Part shown: positions 33,891 through 44,607 of the stretch, piece after piece
Layout of the letters: every line of letters begins with the position of its first letter
How positions within the stretch are numbered: the first letter of the stretch is position 1
Assembly: GCF_026015985.1 (NCBI RefSeq)
Contig: NZ_CP110389.1
Span: 3,256,001 to 3,320,000 of the forward strand
Length of the DNA: 64,000 bases
Reading direction: 5' to 3'
From: Rhodopseudomonas sp. P2A-2r
Lineage (GTDB): Bacteria > Pseudomonadota > Alphaproteobacteria > Rhizobiales > Xanthobacteraceae
Notes under the pieces: model-generated
What the model was told of the DNA's origin: nothing
The model's database searches: none
The model's input: the letters and a program-made list of their open reading frames with translations, nothing else
Made by a program: the position numbers and the translations under genes

Positions 33891-34085
33891 GTGGATATCT
33901 GGCTGCACTACGCGGGCGCGGCGCTTGTTCTCGATGAACAGGCGCCGCCGGCCGTTCCTGAAATCGCTATTGCCGCGGTGGTGACGAATGACGACGCTGC
34001 TGGATCTGCAAACCGCGATAGCAACGGACCTGACGCGCCCCGATCTGACAAGCCAAATCGCAAGCGCCGTAAAGGACGCAATTAG
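33891..34085 (+). CDS. Possible small phage protein overlapping the adaptor gene
   Basis: This encodes 64 residues from a GTG. The first 35 residues (DIWLHYAGAALVLDEQAPPA) look like protein, but the last 98 bases overlap the next gene in another frame. It may be real, with a short overlapping tail, or spurious. Confidence 0.35.
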   Translation: MDIWLHYAGAALVLDEQAPPAVPEIAIAAVVTNDDAAGSANRDSNGPDAPRSDKPNRKRRKGRN

Positions 34086-34617
34086 GTTCTACGAACGCAA
34101 GCGGTTCTGGTTCAACGTCACGCGGTCAAAGACCTTCGTGACCGTGCCCGGGCAGTCCACCTATACCGCGGCCGACATGGCCGAAATCCCCAACATTGTC
34201 CGCGTCGAGAAACTGTTTCTCTATCAGCCCGGAACGATTTTCGCGCTTGATCGCGAAGAACCGGATGATTTCGAATGGCTGGTCGGCGGCAGCACCGGGC
34301 CGGGAAAGCCTACCGTTTTCACCTATGTTGACCAGGCGATTCAGCTTTGGCCGGTGCCGAACGCTGTTTTCACCATGCGCCCTCATATGCACTACAAATT
34401 TGCTCCGCTGGCGCTTCCGACCGACACGAACGCATGGTGTACCGACGCTGAAGAGCTGATCCGCACCCACGCGAAGCTGCTGCTCTACACCGATCTATTG
34501 GAAGATCCGGACGGCGCCGGCCGGATGCAGTCGAAAATTCAGGCGCTCAAGGATGCGCTCGATTACGAGACGTCCGCGCGCACCGCAACGGGCCAGATCC
34601 GGGGGACGGATTTCTAA
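33988..34617 (+). CDS. Head-tail adaptor-like protein
   Basis: This encodes 209 residues. LDLQTAIATDLTRPDLTSQI with AIRFYERKRFWFNVTRSKTF and then FTMRPHMHYKFAPLAL match the phage adaptor family found next to gp10-like genes in short-tailed phages (gp4-like). It would extend the portal and connect the tail. Confidence 0.65.
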   Translation: MTTLLDLQTAIATDLTRPDLTSQIASAVKDAIRFYERKRFWFNVTRSKTFVTVPGQSTYTAADMAEIPNIVRVEKLFLYQPGTIFALDREEPDDFEWLVGGSTGPGKPTVFTYVDQAIQLWPVPNAVFTMRPHMHYKFAPLALPTDTNAWCTDAEELIRTHAKLLLYTDLLEDPDGAGRMQSKIQALKDALDYETSARTATGQIRGTDF

Positions 34618-36319
34618 TGCCCGTCATCCCGTTCCCTGAGTACAAGCCCGATATCAGCGACTATGAGAGTTCGAGCGAGCGGGAAATGCTCAATGTCGTG
34701 CCGCGCGCAGACGGCTACGGGCCATTCCCAAGCCTAGCGGCGATCTCGCTTTCGCTCGGCGCGCAATGCCGCGGTGCCTTCGCCGCCTACAAAACCGACG
34801 CCTCGGTTGTCGTGTTCGCATCGACGGCAACTGACCTGTTCCTGATGGACAGCACGTCCTATGCTTGGTCGAAGGTGTCGCTTGGCGGCGGCCCTTACTC
34901 GGCGCTGTCCGCAGGTGATATGTGGGTTTTTCGGCAGTTCAACAATCTCGTATTCGCGACGCAAGCCAACGCTGTTCTGCAGGTTTTCAACATTGCAACT
35001 TCGGTGGCTTTCACGGCCGCGCTGGGCAGTCCGCCGCAAGCACGCTACATGGATATTGTCGGACGCTTCCTGGTGCTGACCGGGTTGCTGTCGAATCCGA
35101 ACCGCATCCAGTGGTCGGGTCTGAACGACGTCAACAGCGCAAATTCATGGGTCGCCGGGCTCAATTCGAGCGATTTCCAAGATCTGTCGGATGGCGGGTT
35201 CTGCCGCAGCATCGCCGGCGGCGAAACGGGAATTGTGCTGCAGGACACCATTATTCGGGCGATGATCTATCTGCCGGGATCGCCGATCGTTTTCCAGATC
35301 CGCAAGATTGCGGAAGGAATCGGCATTTACGGCCCCTATAGTCTGATCCGCTCGGGGTCGACCATCTTTTTTATTCGCTGAAGGGCTTCCATCGGATCGA
35401 CCCTGGCGGCGTGCCGGTGCCGATCGGACGCGAGCGCGTCGACCGAACGTTCTTCTCGGATCTCGATGTCGCCAACCTGCAGTTATTTCAGGGCATGGTG
35501 GACCCGCGCAGCTCGCGCGTGATGTGGGCTTACAAGAGCATTAGCGGCGTCGCCGGCCAGTTCGACAAGCTGCTTTGTTACGACCCGGTGTTGGACAAGT
35601 TCTCGCCGATTCGCGCCGCTGGTGAGTGCCTGTTGCCGCTGTCACAGCCAAGCCTCACCCTTGAAGCGCTGGACGCTATCGCGCCTGGTGCAATGGCGGT
35701 GCTCGGCGCGGCGAACAACGGCGCCGGTCTTGTGCGAATTCAGGTCGCTTCGACGGCTTTGCTGTTTGAGGGGCAATATGCATCCCTGTCGAAGATCGTT
35801 GGCACCACGGAAGCAAACGGAAATTTCTATATTACGATCATCGACGCAACGCATTTTGACCTGATCGGTTCGGCGTTCGTGCATGCCTATGTGTCGGGCG
35901 GACTTGTCGCCGGCCAACTCGATCTAATGGCGCAGTCGCTGGATAGCTTCTTGCCGGCCATCGTGCCGGAATTGGCTGCTTTCGACCCCGGCCACCTCCT
36001 GAGCTTCTTCCGCGGGCCGTCGCTCGAGGCCACGTTGCAGACTGCAGAGCAGGGCACCGATGGGCGCCGCATCAAGATCCGCAACGGCTTCCGGCCGGTC
36101 ACCGATGCGCCGGCCGTGTTCGGATCATGCTCGCGCCGTGAAAGCCTTCAAGCGCCGGCAGCCGCCGGCAGCGAAAGCCCGATCAATCCAGTCACCGGGA
36201 TCTGCAATCAGTTGGTCGATACGCGCTATAGCCGCTTCAAGGCGCGCGTCCCGGCCGGCACCGTCTGGACCTACATCAACGGCGTCGAGCCCGACATGAT
36301 TGCGACGGGCAAGCGATGA
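34617..36319 (+). CDS. P22 gp10-like tail/DNA stabilisation protein, frameshifted in this sequence
   Basis: The start shares a base with the previous stop. It begins PVIPFPEYKPDISDYESSSE and reads normally to SGSTIFF. The run CTTTTTTA (T6 at 35367-35372) then breaks the frame; with one more T the frame continues YSLKGFHRIDPGGVPVPIGR and on to 36319. Length is 3n+2, so one base is missing. Gp10-type proteins form the tail hub that closes the portal after packaging. Whether the T-run marks a mutation, a read error or a slippage site cannot be settled here; read error is likeliest. Confidence 0.7.
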
Positions 36320-36624
36320 GCGGGTTTCAGGTCTCAGCGCAGGAAAAAGACCCGGCCGCGTTCGCGCAGGCAATCGGTGAATTGTACGCCGGGCGATCCA
36401 ACGCCGCCGGCACCGTGACGCTTGCGGCAGGTGCAGCATCAACCGTCGTCACGGCGCCAAATTGCGCGCCGCAGTGTTCAGTTCTGCTGTTTCCCAAGAC
36501 TGCCAACGCTGCGGCCGGCGCGGCCGGCACGTTCGTTTCGACTGTCGGAATCGGCTCGTTTACCGTGTCGCATGCCAACAACGCTCAAACCGATCGGACA
36601 TTCTTCTATGTCGCCATCGGCTGA
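36316..36624 (+). CDS. Hypothetical tail-associated protein
   Basis: This encodes 102 residues, with ATGA overlap to the gp10-like gene. KDPAAFAQAIGELYAGRSNA is followed by a beta-rich part (GTFVSTVGIGSFTVSHANNA). Position suggests a tail component. No family recognised. Confidence 0.55.
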   Translation: MSGFQVSAQEKDPAAFAQAIGELYAGRSNAAGTVTLAAGAASTVVTAPNCAPQCSVLLFPKTANAAAGAAGTFVSTVGIGSFTVSHANNAQTDRTFFYVAIG

Positions 36625-37018
36625 GTTGATTTGCATCGAACTGGCGCGCGTCGCGGAATTCTGGCCGCATGTGCGCGGGATGATCCTCGGCGCCATCGAA
36701 CGCACAGGATTGAGCGATGCCGGGGACGTTGAAGGTTCGATCCTTCGGGGCGGATCGCTGCTCTGGATCGCTTGGAACGGCAAGACGATAGAGGCCGCGG
36801 CATCAACAGAAATCATGTCGATCGGGGCGCGTAAGGTCTGCGTCCTGGTTGCGTGTGGTGGCCGGGACCGGCGGCGATGGCTCCCGATGCTTAGAAAATT
36901 AGAGATTTACGCCAAGGCTGAAGGCTGTTCGTGCGTCCGCATCATCGGGCGTCGCGGTTGGGTTCGCGTCCTGAAAAGCTACGCCGTCAAGCACGTCATT
37001 TTGGAAAGGCCCCTGTAA
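36608..37018 (+). CDS. GNAT-like phage protein
   Basis: This encodes 136 residues from the ATG at 36608, overlapping the previous gene by 17 bases. The sequence SLLWIAWNGKTIEAAASTEI and VCVLVACGGRDRRRWLPMLR, then LEIYAKAEGCSCVRIIGRRG, resembles a GNAT acyltransferase fold, though the acyl-CoA loop is weak. Related genes follow gp10-type genes in other alphaproteobacterial phages. Substrate unknown. Confidence 0.5.
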   Translation: MSPSAELICIELARVAEFWPHVRGMILGAIERTGLSDAGDVEGSILRGGSLLWIAWNGKTIEAAASTEIMSIGARKVCVLVACGGRDRRRWLPMLRKLEIYAKAEGCSCVRIIGRRGWVRVLKSYAVKHVILERPL

Positions 37019-37899
37019 TGGGCGGAACTAGCAAGACCTCCCAGGACCAAACGCAGACGTCGCAGCTCAACCCCTATTCGGCAGCTTCGGGGTCGCTGAC
37101 GGGTATCCTTGGCGCGCTCGGAAATCAGGTCGGCGGCGCTGGGACGCTCAATCCTGCGCAGACAGGGGCCATCAACACGATGTCGGCCAACGGTGCGGCC
37201 GGCGATCCGAACGCGGCTGCGTCGACCGCGGGCGTGGCTGGGCTGCTCAATGGCGGCGGCGCCAAAGACAACAACGCCGCGATTCTCAAGACCTTGACCG
37301 ACTATCAGGGGCTGCTCGGATCAACCGCGAGCGGCGCAAATATCGGCGCGAATTCGGCGCTGAGGCCGCAGCTCGATCAGATCGCAACCGATGTCACGGG
37401 CAGCAACAATGCGGCTTTCGCCGCCGCCGGCCGCGATGGCTCGCCCGGCAATGCCATGGCGGTTGCGCGTGGCGTCGCCGCCGGTCAGGCGCCGGTGATC
37501 GCCGCGCAGTACAACACCGATGTTGCCAACCAGCTCGGCGCGGCCAGCTCGCTCTATGGCGCAGGAAACACGACTTACGGCCTGTTGAACGGCACCAACG
37601 CAACCGCAAACTCGAACATTCAGGCCGGCATCGGCGCCGCCCCAACGGCCTTCGCAACGGAGAACGCCGGCGCAAACGCCACGCTCGCCGCGGAAGCGCA
37701 GCGCTTTGGTATCCCGGTTTCGCAGCTCACTACGTTGCTCGGCGCAATCTCGCCGGTGGCGGCGCAGTTCGGGCAGCAGACCGGCACGGGCCACTCGGAA
37801 GGTGAATCGACCATGTCGGGAGCCCAGCAGTTCGCCACCATCGCAGGCGGTATCGGCTCGATGATGCCGCGATCTCCAATCAGTTTCGGGGCAAGGTAA
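37018..37899 (+). CDS. Ejection-type internal virion protein
   Basis: This encodes 293 residues, Ala/Gly/Asn-rich with low-complexity stretches (NGTNATANSNIQAGIGAAPT). It lies in the ejection-protein block after the tail hub, as P22 gp7 does. The C-terminal FATIAGGIGSMM is hydrophobic. No enzyme motif is visible. Confidence 0.55.
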   Translation: MGGTSKTSQDQTQTSQLNPYSAASGSLTGILGALGNQVGGAGTLNPAQTGAINTMSANGAAGDPNAAASTAGVAGLLNGGGAKDNNAAILKTLTDYQGLLGSTASGANIGANSALRPQLDQIATDVTGSNNAAFAAAGRDGSPGNAMAVARGVAAGQAPVIAAQYNTDVANQLGAASSLYGAGNTTYGLLNGTNATANSNIQAGIGAAPTAFATENAGANATLAAEAQRFGIPVSQLTTLLGAISPVAAQFGQQTGTGHSEGESTMSGAQQFATIAGGIGSMMPRSPISFGAR

Positions 37900-39384
37900 A
37901 TGGGGCTGCTTGACGATTTCTTGGCGCTTCAGTCCGGACAGTCGCCGTTTGGCGCGCTAAATCAGCCGTCGCCGCTGAATGCGGAGGCCGATCAGGCGCA
38001 GCAGGCGCGCGACGCTGCGGCAGCCATCTTGGCTCGGCGGTTTCGGGGCGGCTCGCACGCGACCGCAGAGCCTGTGCCAATGCCGGCAGAGTTCGGCGCT
38101 GGCGCGTCGCCTTTCGGATTTGCCGGGCCAGGATCTATGACCGGGATCAATCCGGCGATGATTCAGGCACCCACTGCCGCTGCGCCGCTGCCTGCGCCGC
38201 CGATGGCCGCGCCGGACATGGCGCCGCAGCCGTCGCCGGCCTCGGACCTGTCGTCGGTAAACCGGACGCCGCCTGCGATAGCTCCCGCCGCGTCTGCCGT
38301 GGCTCCTGGTGCGCCGGCCGTTGCCGCGCCGCCGATGGATGCGCCGCCAGCCGCCGCGCCTGCGCAGTCCGCGCCGTTCTCTCTGGCCGGTGCTGGCGAT
38401 GGGTTCGGCGATCGGCTGATGAAGGGCGCAACGGGCTTCATCGGAAATCTGCATAACGGGCCGATCGGCGCGCTCGCTGGCGGCCTCGGCGCGCTGGTGA
38501 CCGGGCGCAGCACGGACGCTGGCAGCATCGAGGCGGAAAAGCTTGCCGCCACCACCAACGCGACGGCGCGGGCGCTCGTCTCAAAGGGCGCTTCGCCTGA
38601 AGACGTCTTGGCCGCATCGAAGAACCCGGCGCTGATGACCGCGCTGGTGCAGCAGTATTACGGCAAGGATAAATGGGGCGTCGTCCAGGTGGGCGAGGAT
38701 GGCGACGGCCGCAAGCAGTACATGCAGCAGAACCAGGTCGACGGCACACTGCGGCCGATCGCCGGCGCGACGGCTGCGGCCGGCGGTGGCGAAGCATCAA
38801 ACTTCGTGACCGGGCCGGATGGAAAGCAAATCCCGATTCCGCCGGGCGTCAACCGCAAGGAATTCATCAAAAAGGTATCCGACGCCTCGGCTGATGCCGC
38901 CACGGGCAAGGGCACCGAAGCGCAGACCAAGGCCGCAGCGTTCGCAACGCGAATGACCCAGGCGCAAAACCTGCTCGCCCCGCTCGAGCAGCAGGGAACG
39001 GGATTTTTCGCCAAGATCGGCGACATGGTCCCCGGCGGCAATTATCTGCAATCGCCGGAATACCAGCGATATAAGCAGGCGTCGTCCGCCTTCATCACCG
39101 CCATGCTGCGGCAGGAATCGGGCGCGGCGATCAACAAGGACGAGTTCACCAGGTACGAACGCGAGCTGTTTCCGCAGCCCGGCGACGGTCCCGGTGTGAT
39201 CGCCCAAAAGGCCGCGGCGCGCGCGGCCGCAACTGAACAGATGCAGCGGTCGGCCGGATCGATGTTTCATGCGCCGGCTGCTGCCGCCGCGCCTGCGCCA
39301 GTCGCGCCGCCGGCAGCAGGGGCCCGGCTTCAGCCTGGGCAGTCGGCCACGATCGGCAATATCTCCATCAAGCGGGTGAACTGA
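37900..39384 (+). CDS. Ejection-type internal virion protein
   Basis: This encodes 494 residues. The first 210 are rich in Pro/Ala/Met; then a helical domain follows (FATRMTQAQNLLAPLEQQGT and RYKQASSAFITAMLRQESGA). Position and composition match the P22 gp20/gp16-type proteins that leave the head with the DNA. The LRQESGAAI segment recalls a domain found in such proteins. It has a one-base overlap with the next gene. Confidence 0.6.
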   Translation: MGLLDDFLALQSGQSPFGALNQPSPLNAEADQAQQARDAAAAILARRFRGGSHATAEPVPMPAEFGAGASPFGFAGPGSMTGINPAMIQAPTAAAPLPAPPMAAPDMAPQPSPASDLSSVNRTPPAIAPAASAVAPGAPAVAAPPMDAPPAAAPAQSAPFSLAGAGDGFGDRLMKGATGFIGNLHNGPIGALAGGLGALVTGRSTDAGSIEAEKLAATTNATARALVSKGASPEDVLAASKNPALMTALVQQYYGKDKWGVVQVGEDGDGRKQYMQQNQVDGTLRPIAGATAAAGGGEASNFVTGPDGKQIPIPPGVNRKEFIKKVSDASADAATGKGTEAQTKAAAFATRMTQAQNLLAPLEQQGTGFFAKIGDMVPGGNYLQSPEYQRYKQASSAFITAMLRQESGAAINKDEFTRYERELFPQPGDGPGVIAQKAAARAAATEQMQRSAGSMFHAPAAAAAPAPVAPPAAGARLQPGQSATIGNISIKRVN

Positions 39385-42300
39385 TGCCGACATTTGAACT
39401 GTCAGGGCCTGACGGTGGTACCTATCAAATCGACGCTCCGGACGAACACGCGGCCGTCGCCGCCTTCTCGCAATTCAACTCGGCGCCGGCGCCGGACGCT
39501 GCGCCGGTGGGCGTCAATGACGTGGCGCGGGCGGCCGCAACTGGCGTGCCGATCGTCGGCGGCGTGCTGAACAAGCTCAACGCGGCGACGAATGCGGCGC
39601 TGGCGCCGGCGCTCAATCGCTTTTTCAAGCCTGAAGATCAGTTGCAGGAACCGAACTTCTCGGACCGTATGGCGCATTCGCTGCGCGACCAGGTCGGCGC
39701 AGACAAGAAATTTGCGGATGAGCATCCGTATGTTGACACGGCGGCAAAGCTCGCCGGAGGCGTCGCCTCAATGGTTCCTGTGATGGCTGCCGCACCAGTG
39801 GCGTTTGGCCTGGCCGGGCCGATGTCAACGATGGTCCGTAATGGCGCGATTTCGGGCGCGGCGCTTTCGGGTGCCGATGCGGCGGTGCGTGGCGAAAACG
39901 TTGGGACGTCGGCGACGATCGGCGGCGTCATCGGCGGCGCGGCCGGGCCTGTCGGCAAGGGAGTTGGTAAGGTGGTCTCGGCAATCGCGGATCGCGTTCG
40001 TCCGCCGCCGGTGGTGCAGCAGAATGTGGCCCGGGTCGGCAGTGTCGATATCCCGCTTTCTCAGTCTCAGGTCACCGGCGATGCAGCGGCATCGGCAGAA
40101 GAGCAGATTTTGTCCCGTGGTGGGCGTGGCGACGCCGCGCAGCGGGTCGGGCAGAGTTTCCGCGAAAGCCAGGACGATGCCGTAAATGCGGCGCGTTCGA
40201 ATATCGGCGCCGAATTGGACCCTTCGGGTGCGGTGGCGACGACGTCGCCGCAGGACGCGGCCGAACGTGTCGCGTCGGAGTTGATCGCGCAGGAGGCGGC
40301 GCGCAGCACCGCAGCGGCCCGCGATGTGGTTGATGTGCAATCCGCCGGCGCGCGGTTCTCGCATGCGCTGGACCCGGCCGGGCAGATGCGCGGCGCCACG
40401 GCGGGCGACGCCGCGGAAAACCTCTCGGAGGGATTTGCGCGGGCGCGTGACGCGGCCAAGGCAGATTACCGGGGCAAGTATGACGCCACGGCCGCGGCTC
40501 CTGGTGACTTCTCGCCGGGCTCGGCAGCAGGCTTCCGGGCCGATGTCGAGCGAGGTTTGCAGGCTGGCGACAATCCCGTGTCGCTAGATCCGACCAATAC
40601 GGCCAAATCGCTGCAGGCGCTCGATGTCATTGACCGGCGGCTGAACCTGGCCGGGCCCGGCGCTCCGAAGCCTGCCGCGCCATCGGCGCCGGCGGCGACG
40701 CCGCAGCTTGCGCAGGATGTCGCGGACATTCGGGCACAATATGGCGACGACGTAGCAAACGCCTATGAACGGCAGAAGTCTGCTACGCCTGCGGAGCGCG
40801 CTGCTACGCCAGACGCTGGGCCTGTTACGCTGCGTCAGCCGTTCACCGCTGGCAACGGCGTGCCGCTGCCGGTGGAAAATGGCGCAAAGCCGCAGACGCA
40901 AAGCCTGCTCGAATTCCTCGCCTCAAAGGGCGGTCTCGGGCCGGATGCTGAATTGGCGGCGATCGGCGGCCATGGCCACACGGTCAACGTCGAGGGCGTC
41001 GGCCGGCGCAAGCTGGTGCGTCAGGGTGGGTGGCCGCTTGATTACGCGCGCGAGGCAGCGGAAGAGGCCGGCTATCTCCAAGGGAGCCACAACGGCACCT
41101 CAACCGTCAATGATCTGCTCGATGCAATGGACGCGGAAATGCGCGGCCAAAAGCGCTACCCGCAAGGGTTCGAAGGGCACGCCAGCAAGCGCGAAACTGC
41201 CGCGCGCTCGGAACGCGACGTGCACGAACGCGACGCCTTCAACCGTGGCATTGAAGATGATTTGGCCGCCGCCGGCCATGGCGAACTCGGCGGCGATGTG
41301 AAGGCGCGCGCCATCAAGTTGATGGCGGATGAGGGCGCGACCGCCGATGATGCAGTGGAACGCGCCTTTCGCCAATTGGAGCAGGAAGACGCCGCAGGAA
41401 CGTTGCGAGCTGAGATTTTCCCAGGCGATCGGGCGCCGGCACAGGCTGCGGCGAAGCCGGCGGCGGAGGCACCGGGCTCGAGGTTCACCATGCGCGACGT
41501 CGAACAGGTCCGGAAGGAAATTTCCACACTGTACGGCGATGCCCGCAAGGCCATGCTCGGCGGCGGCAGCGGGTCGGACGTCAATGCTCTCGAACACATC
41601 CGCGAGCAGTTTGATTCGCGCGTTGAGCGGATGGTTGCGGACGGCGCATTTTCCGGCGACGGTCCGGCCGTGCTGAAGATGATGCGGGACGCTCGGGCAT
41701 CCTTCGCCGACTACAAGCAGAAATTCAGCCGGCGCGGGCCTGGTGATGAAGTCGGGTCGGCCGTTGAAAAGATCCTCGGCAAGTACAGCGACACCAAGGC
41801 GACGCCGGACACGATCGTCCGGCTGGCCTATGGCTCTCCATCGGCGCCAGGCGGGCAAATGCCGGTGCAGATCGCGCAGCGCATCGAGAAGATTTTCGGG
41901 AAGGATTCTGCAGGAATTCGCGACCTATAAACAGGGGCTCTTTGCGCACCTGACGGAAGGCGATGACGTCGTTAAAACCGCTGGACGGATTGATGATTTT
42001 CTGAATGGCGCAAAGGGCAAGATGCTGGCGCACACGGTGTTTTCGCCGGGTGAGCGCATTTCGCTGATGAAATACGCCGACAAGCTGCGCGGCATCGCCC
42101 CACGGGCAAACGACCCTGGCGCGATCGGTGCGGCCGTGCGCCGCATCACGGGCGCCGATGGCGCGCCGCCGGCGTCGGCCAACGAGGTCGCGAGCTATCT
42201 CTATGGGCCGGGTGGCAAGGGCGCTGGGCGTGTCTCTGTGCCGCTGGCGTTGCATCTGAAGCAATCGCTTTCGCCGGAAGGGTGGTCGGCGGTGCGGCAG

Positions 42301-42783
42301 GGCATGTGGGAAAAGCTGACCAACGCAGGCGAGGGAAAAATTCCATTCGAGGCGCAGGCTCTGTCCCAGAGGCTGCACGAATTCTTGAACGAAAGCGGCG
42401 CGCAACTGTCGGCGGTGCTGTTCTCCGACAAGGAACTGAAGCTTATGCGCCAGCTTGCAACGGTCTATCAGAAGATGATCCCGGTTAAGGGGACCACCAA
42501 TCCGTCAGGCACGGCGCCGATGCTGGCAAAGATCGCCAGCGGCGCACGCAACACGCTGCTGCCGCTGCTCGGCTTCTCGCACGGTGGCGTGCCGGGCGCC
42601 GCGCTGGCTGTCGGCCTTGACAAGGGGTTGCAGGCCATGGGCAACGCCAAGGCTGCGCGCAGTGCAACGAAGCTATTTCACGGTGAGCAGGCTAGCCGGC
42701 CGGTCGACCCGCGATTCGCAAAGGGGTTGGGCCTGCTTTCGCAGGGCGCGGCGCCGCAGATCAATCAGCGTGCCGGGCGATGA
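39384..42783 (+). CDS. Large ejection protein, frameshifted in this sequence
   Basis: The first 840 codons (PTFELSGPDGGTYQIDAPDE at the start) read normally to KIFGKDSA. At about 41912-41914 one base too many leads to a stop; the other frame continues EFATYKQGLFAHLTEGDDVV and ends at 42783. The total is 3n+1, about 1133 codons. It has a membrane-active-looking hydrophobic region (GGVASMVPVMAAAPVAFGLA) near residue 135 and long Ala-rich helices. It is the last and biggest of three ejection proteins and probably forms part of the trans-envelope conduit. Confidence 0.65.
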
Positions 42784-42929
42784 TCGTACCAACGGGCAGC
42801 GGCAAACATGGCGGCGATCACGCACAGGCCGCCGACGATGCCGAAATTATCAACGACGCCATGGGCCGCGTATCTGACGCCGGCCATTACGACCGCGAAG
42901 AGCGCCAGGCAGGACAGCAACAGGGTTAG
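42780..42929 (+). CDS. Possible small phage protein
   Basis: An open frame of 49 residues starts with ATGA overlap and reads hydrophilic (GGDHAQAADDAEIINDAMGR). On the opposite strand, 42765-42935 encodes a 56-residue frame with two hydrophobic helices (KLTLLLSCLALFAVVMAGV and IVGGLCVIAAMFAAA) that looks equally protein-like. Only one of them is likely real. Confidence 0.35.
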   Translation: MIVPTGSGKHGGDHAQAADDAEIINDAMGRVSDAGHYDREERQAGQQQG

Positions 42930-42935
42930 TTTCAT

Positions 42936-43613
42936 ATGGCGTTAGCCGATCAGATCGTGGGTGCCGAATCCGGCGGGAATGCCACGGCGAAAAATGAACG
43001 CTCCACCGCTACCGGCGCTGGGCAGTTCATCGAGTCAACGTGGCTCGGAATGCTCGCAAAACATCGTCCGGACCTGGCGGGTTCGCCGGCTGACTTGCTG
43101 GCGATGCGCAACGATCCGCAGCTATCAAAGGAAATGACGGCCGCATATGCAGCCGATAACGGCGCGATCCTGTCGAAAGCTGGGCTCCCCGTCAATGCCG
43201 GAACGTCCTATCTGGCGCATTTCGCCGGGCCGGCGGGCGCCGTGGGGCTGCTGAACGCCGATCCGTCCGTACCGGCTGGCTCGATCATGGGTGCGGCGGC
43301 GGTGCGTGCGAACCCGTTTCTCGCCAAGATGACCGCCGGCGACGTCGCCGCGTGGGCAAGTCGCAAGATGGGCGGGCAGGCTGCGCCGATGTCGATAGCT
43401 GGCCCAGCGCAGCGGGCCGCTACACCGGCGCCACAGCCAGCTACGGCGGCCCCGGAGCCGTCCATGGCGCAAACTGCGTTGTCCTGGTTGCCGGCGCCAT
43501 CGGCCGCGCCAGTGTCGCCGCCCGCCGCACCGACCACTGGACAGGCTTTCTTTAACATCTTGCCGCAGCGTCGATTGTATCAGCGGCCCGCGCCGTTCTC
43601 TTTGAAGGGGTAA
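42936..43613 (+). CDS. Lytic transglycosylase-like virion protein
   Basis: This encodes 225 residues. The SLT domain occupies residues 1-145: IVGAESGGNATAKNERS with the catalytic Glu at about 11, then GAGQFIESTWLGMLAKHRPD and SYLAHFAGPAGAVGLLN. The C-terminal 80 residues are Pro/Ala-rich. It would open the peptidoglycan locally during DNA entry. Confidence 0.8.
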   Translation: MALADQIVGAESGGNATAKNERSTATGAGQFIESTWLGMLAKHRPDLAGSPADLLAMRNDPQLSKEMTAAYAADNGAILSKAGLPVNAGTSYLAHFAGPAGAVGLLNADPSVPAGSIMGAAAVRANPFLAKMTAGDVAAWASRKMGGQAAPMSIAGPAQRAATPAPQPATAAPEPSMAQTALSWLPAPSAAPVSPPAAPTTGQAFFNILPQRRLYQRPAPFSLKG

Positions 43614-43617
43614 TCCT

Positions 43618-44607
43618 TTGGCTTTTTTCAGTTGGTCGCGGACAGCAGCCGCGAACGGGTCTGCAGATCCATCCTGCCCGTTCCCGGAAGGTATGGCGCC
43701 ATCTGCAGTGAACGACAGTGCCCGCGGCGCGATGGCTGCGCTTGCGGCGTACCGGGATGATATCTCGGGCGCGACCGTCACCGCCGGCACAAACGTGGCG
43801 TACACGGTCGCAACATTTTCCGGGTTCGACACGCTGGCGCACCTAGATAAGCAGGTGGTGGCATTTACGCCGCACACCACCAACGGCGCGGGGCCGGTGG
43901 TGCTTAACGTGGATTCGACTGGTTCAAGGCCGTTGCGCACGTCGCCAGGCATCGAGTTGTTGCAGGGAACCATCATCCAGGGGACGCCGTACCTGGCGGT
44001 ACTCAACAACACGGACGGCTCTTATTACCTTCAAGGATTTTATGGGAGCGCCTACAACGTTCCGCTCGGCGGCATGCTTGAGACGACAGATTCGGTGGTC
44101 CCAAATAGCTCGTTTGTTGCGCCAGTCGGGCAGGCGATTTCGCGAACTACTTACGCCACTTATTTCGCGCGCGTCGGGACAAATTTCGGCGCCGGTGATG
44201 GCGCAACGACCTTCAACGTCATCGATATGCGCGGTTGCGTGGGGGTCGTCACCGATGGCGGAGCTGGGCGCATGCCAGGCGTTGGGTTGAATTCCGCAGG
44301 TGGCGTCGCGGGCGCTAGTCAAGCTCTGGCGCTTTCACAGATTCCGAACTATGCGCCGCCTTTTTCAGGAAATTCCGTAACTCCAACGGGGGCGGTATCT
44401 TCAGGGGTTATCTACGGTGGAGCTATTATCGGCGTCCCGACAGGGTCGGGGGCTTTTACGAGTACCAATTTCGGTGCGATCAACGTAAACATCAACCCGA
44501 TTACGCCGTCTGGCACCGTTGGGTCGATCAATGGCGGCCAGGGCCAGGTAGCCATCAACACCGCCATGCCATATCGCGGCGTCAACAAAATCCTGCGGAT
44601 TATTTAG
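43618..44607 (+). CDS. Tail fibre protein with tail-collar domain
   Basis: This encodes 329 residues from a TTG with a GAAGGGG ribosome-binding sequence. The N-terminal 130 residues would attach to the virion. GQAISRTTYATYFARVGTNF with FGAGDGATTFNVIDMRGCVG (residues about 165-210) is the phage tail-collar domain, followed by a Gly/Thr/Ile-rich distal part. It probably contacts the cell surface. The adjacent methyltransferase gene is antisense and ends inside its last codons. Confidence 0.8.
   Translation: MAFFSWSRTAAANGSADPSCPFPEGMAPSAVNDSARGAMAALAAYRDDISGATVTAGTNVAYTVATFSGFDTLAHLDKQVVAFTPHTTNGAGPVVLNVDSTGSRPLRTSPGIELLQGTIIQGTPYLAVLNNTDGSYYLQGFYGSAYNVPLGGMLETTDSVVPNSSFVAPVGQAISRTTYATYFARVGTNFGAGDGATTFNVIDMRGCVGVVTDGGAGRMPGVGLNSAGGVAGASQALALSQIPNYAPPFSGNSVTPTGAVSSGVIYGGAIIGVPTGSGAFTSTNFGAINVNINPITPSGTVGSINGGQGQVAINTAMPYRGVNKILRII

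Noticed and set aside
35340..35420. Programmed frameshift in the gp10-like gene as a firm call
   Set aside because: Eight other genes in the window have similar one-base breaks without slippery runs, so an error is the simpler reading.
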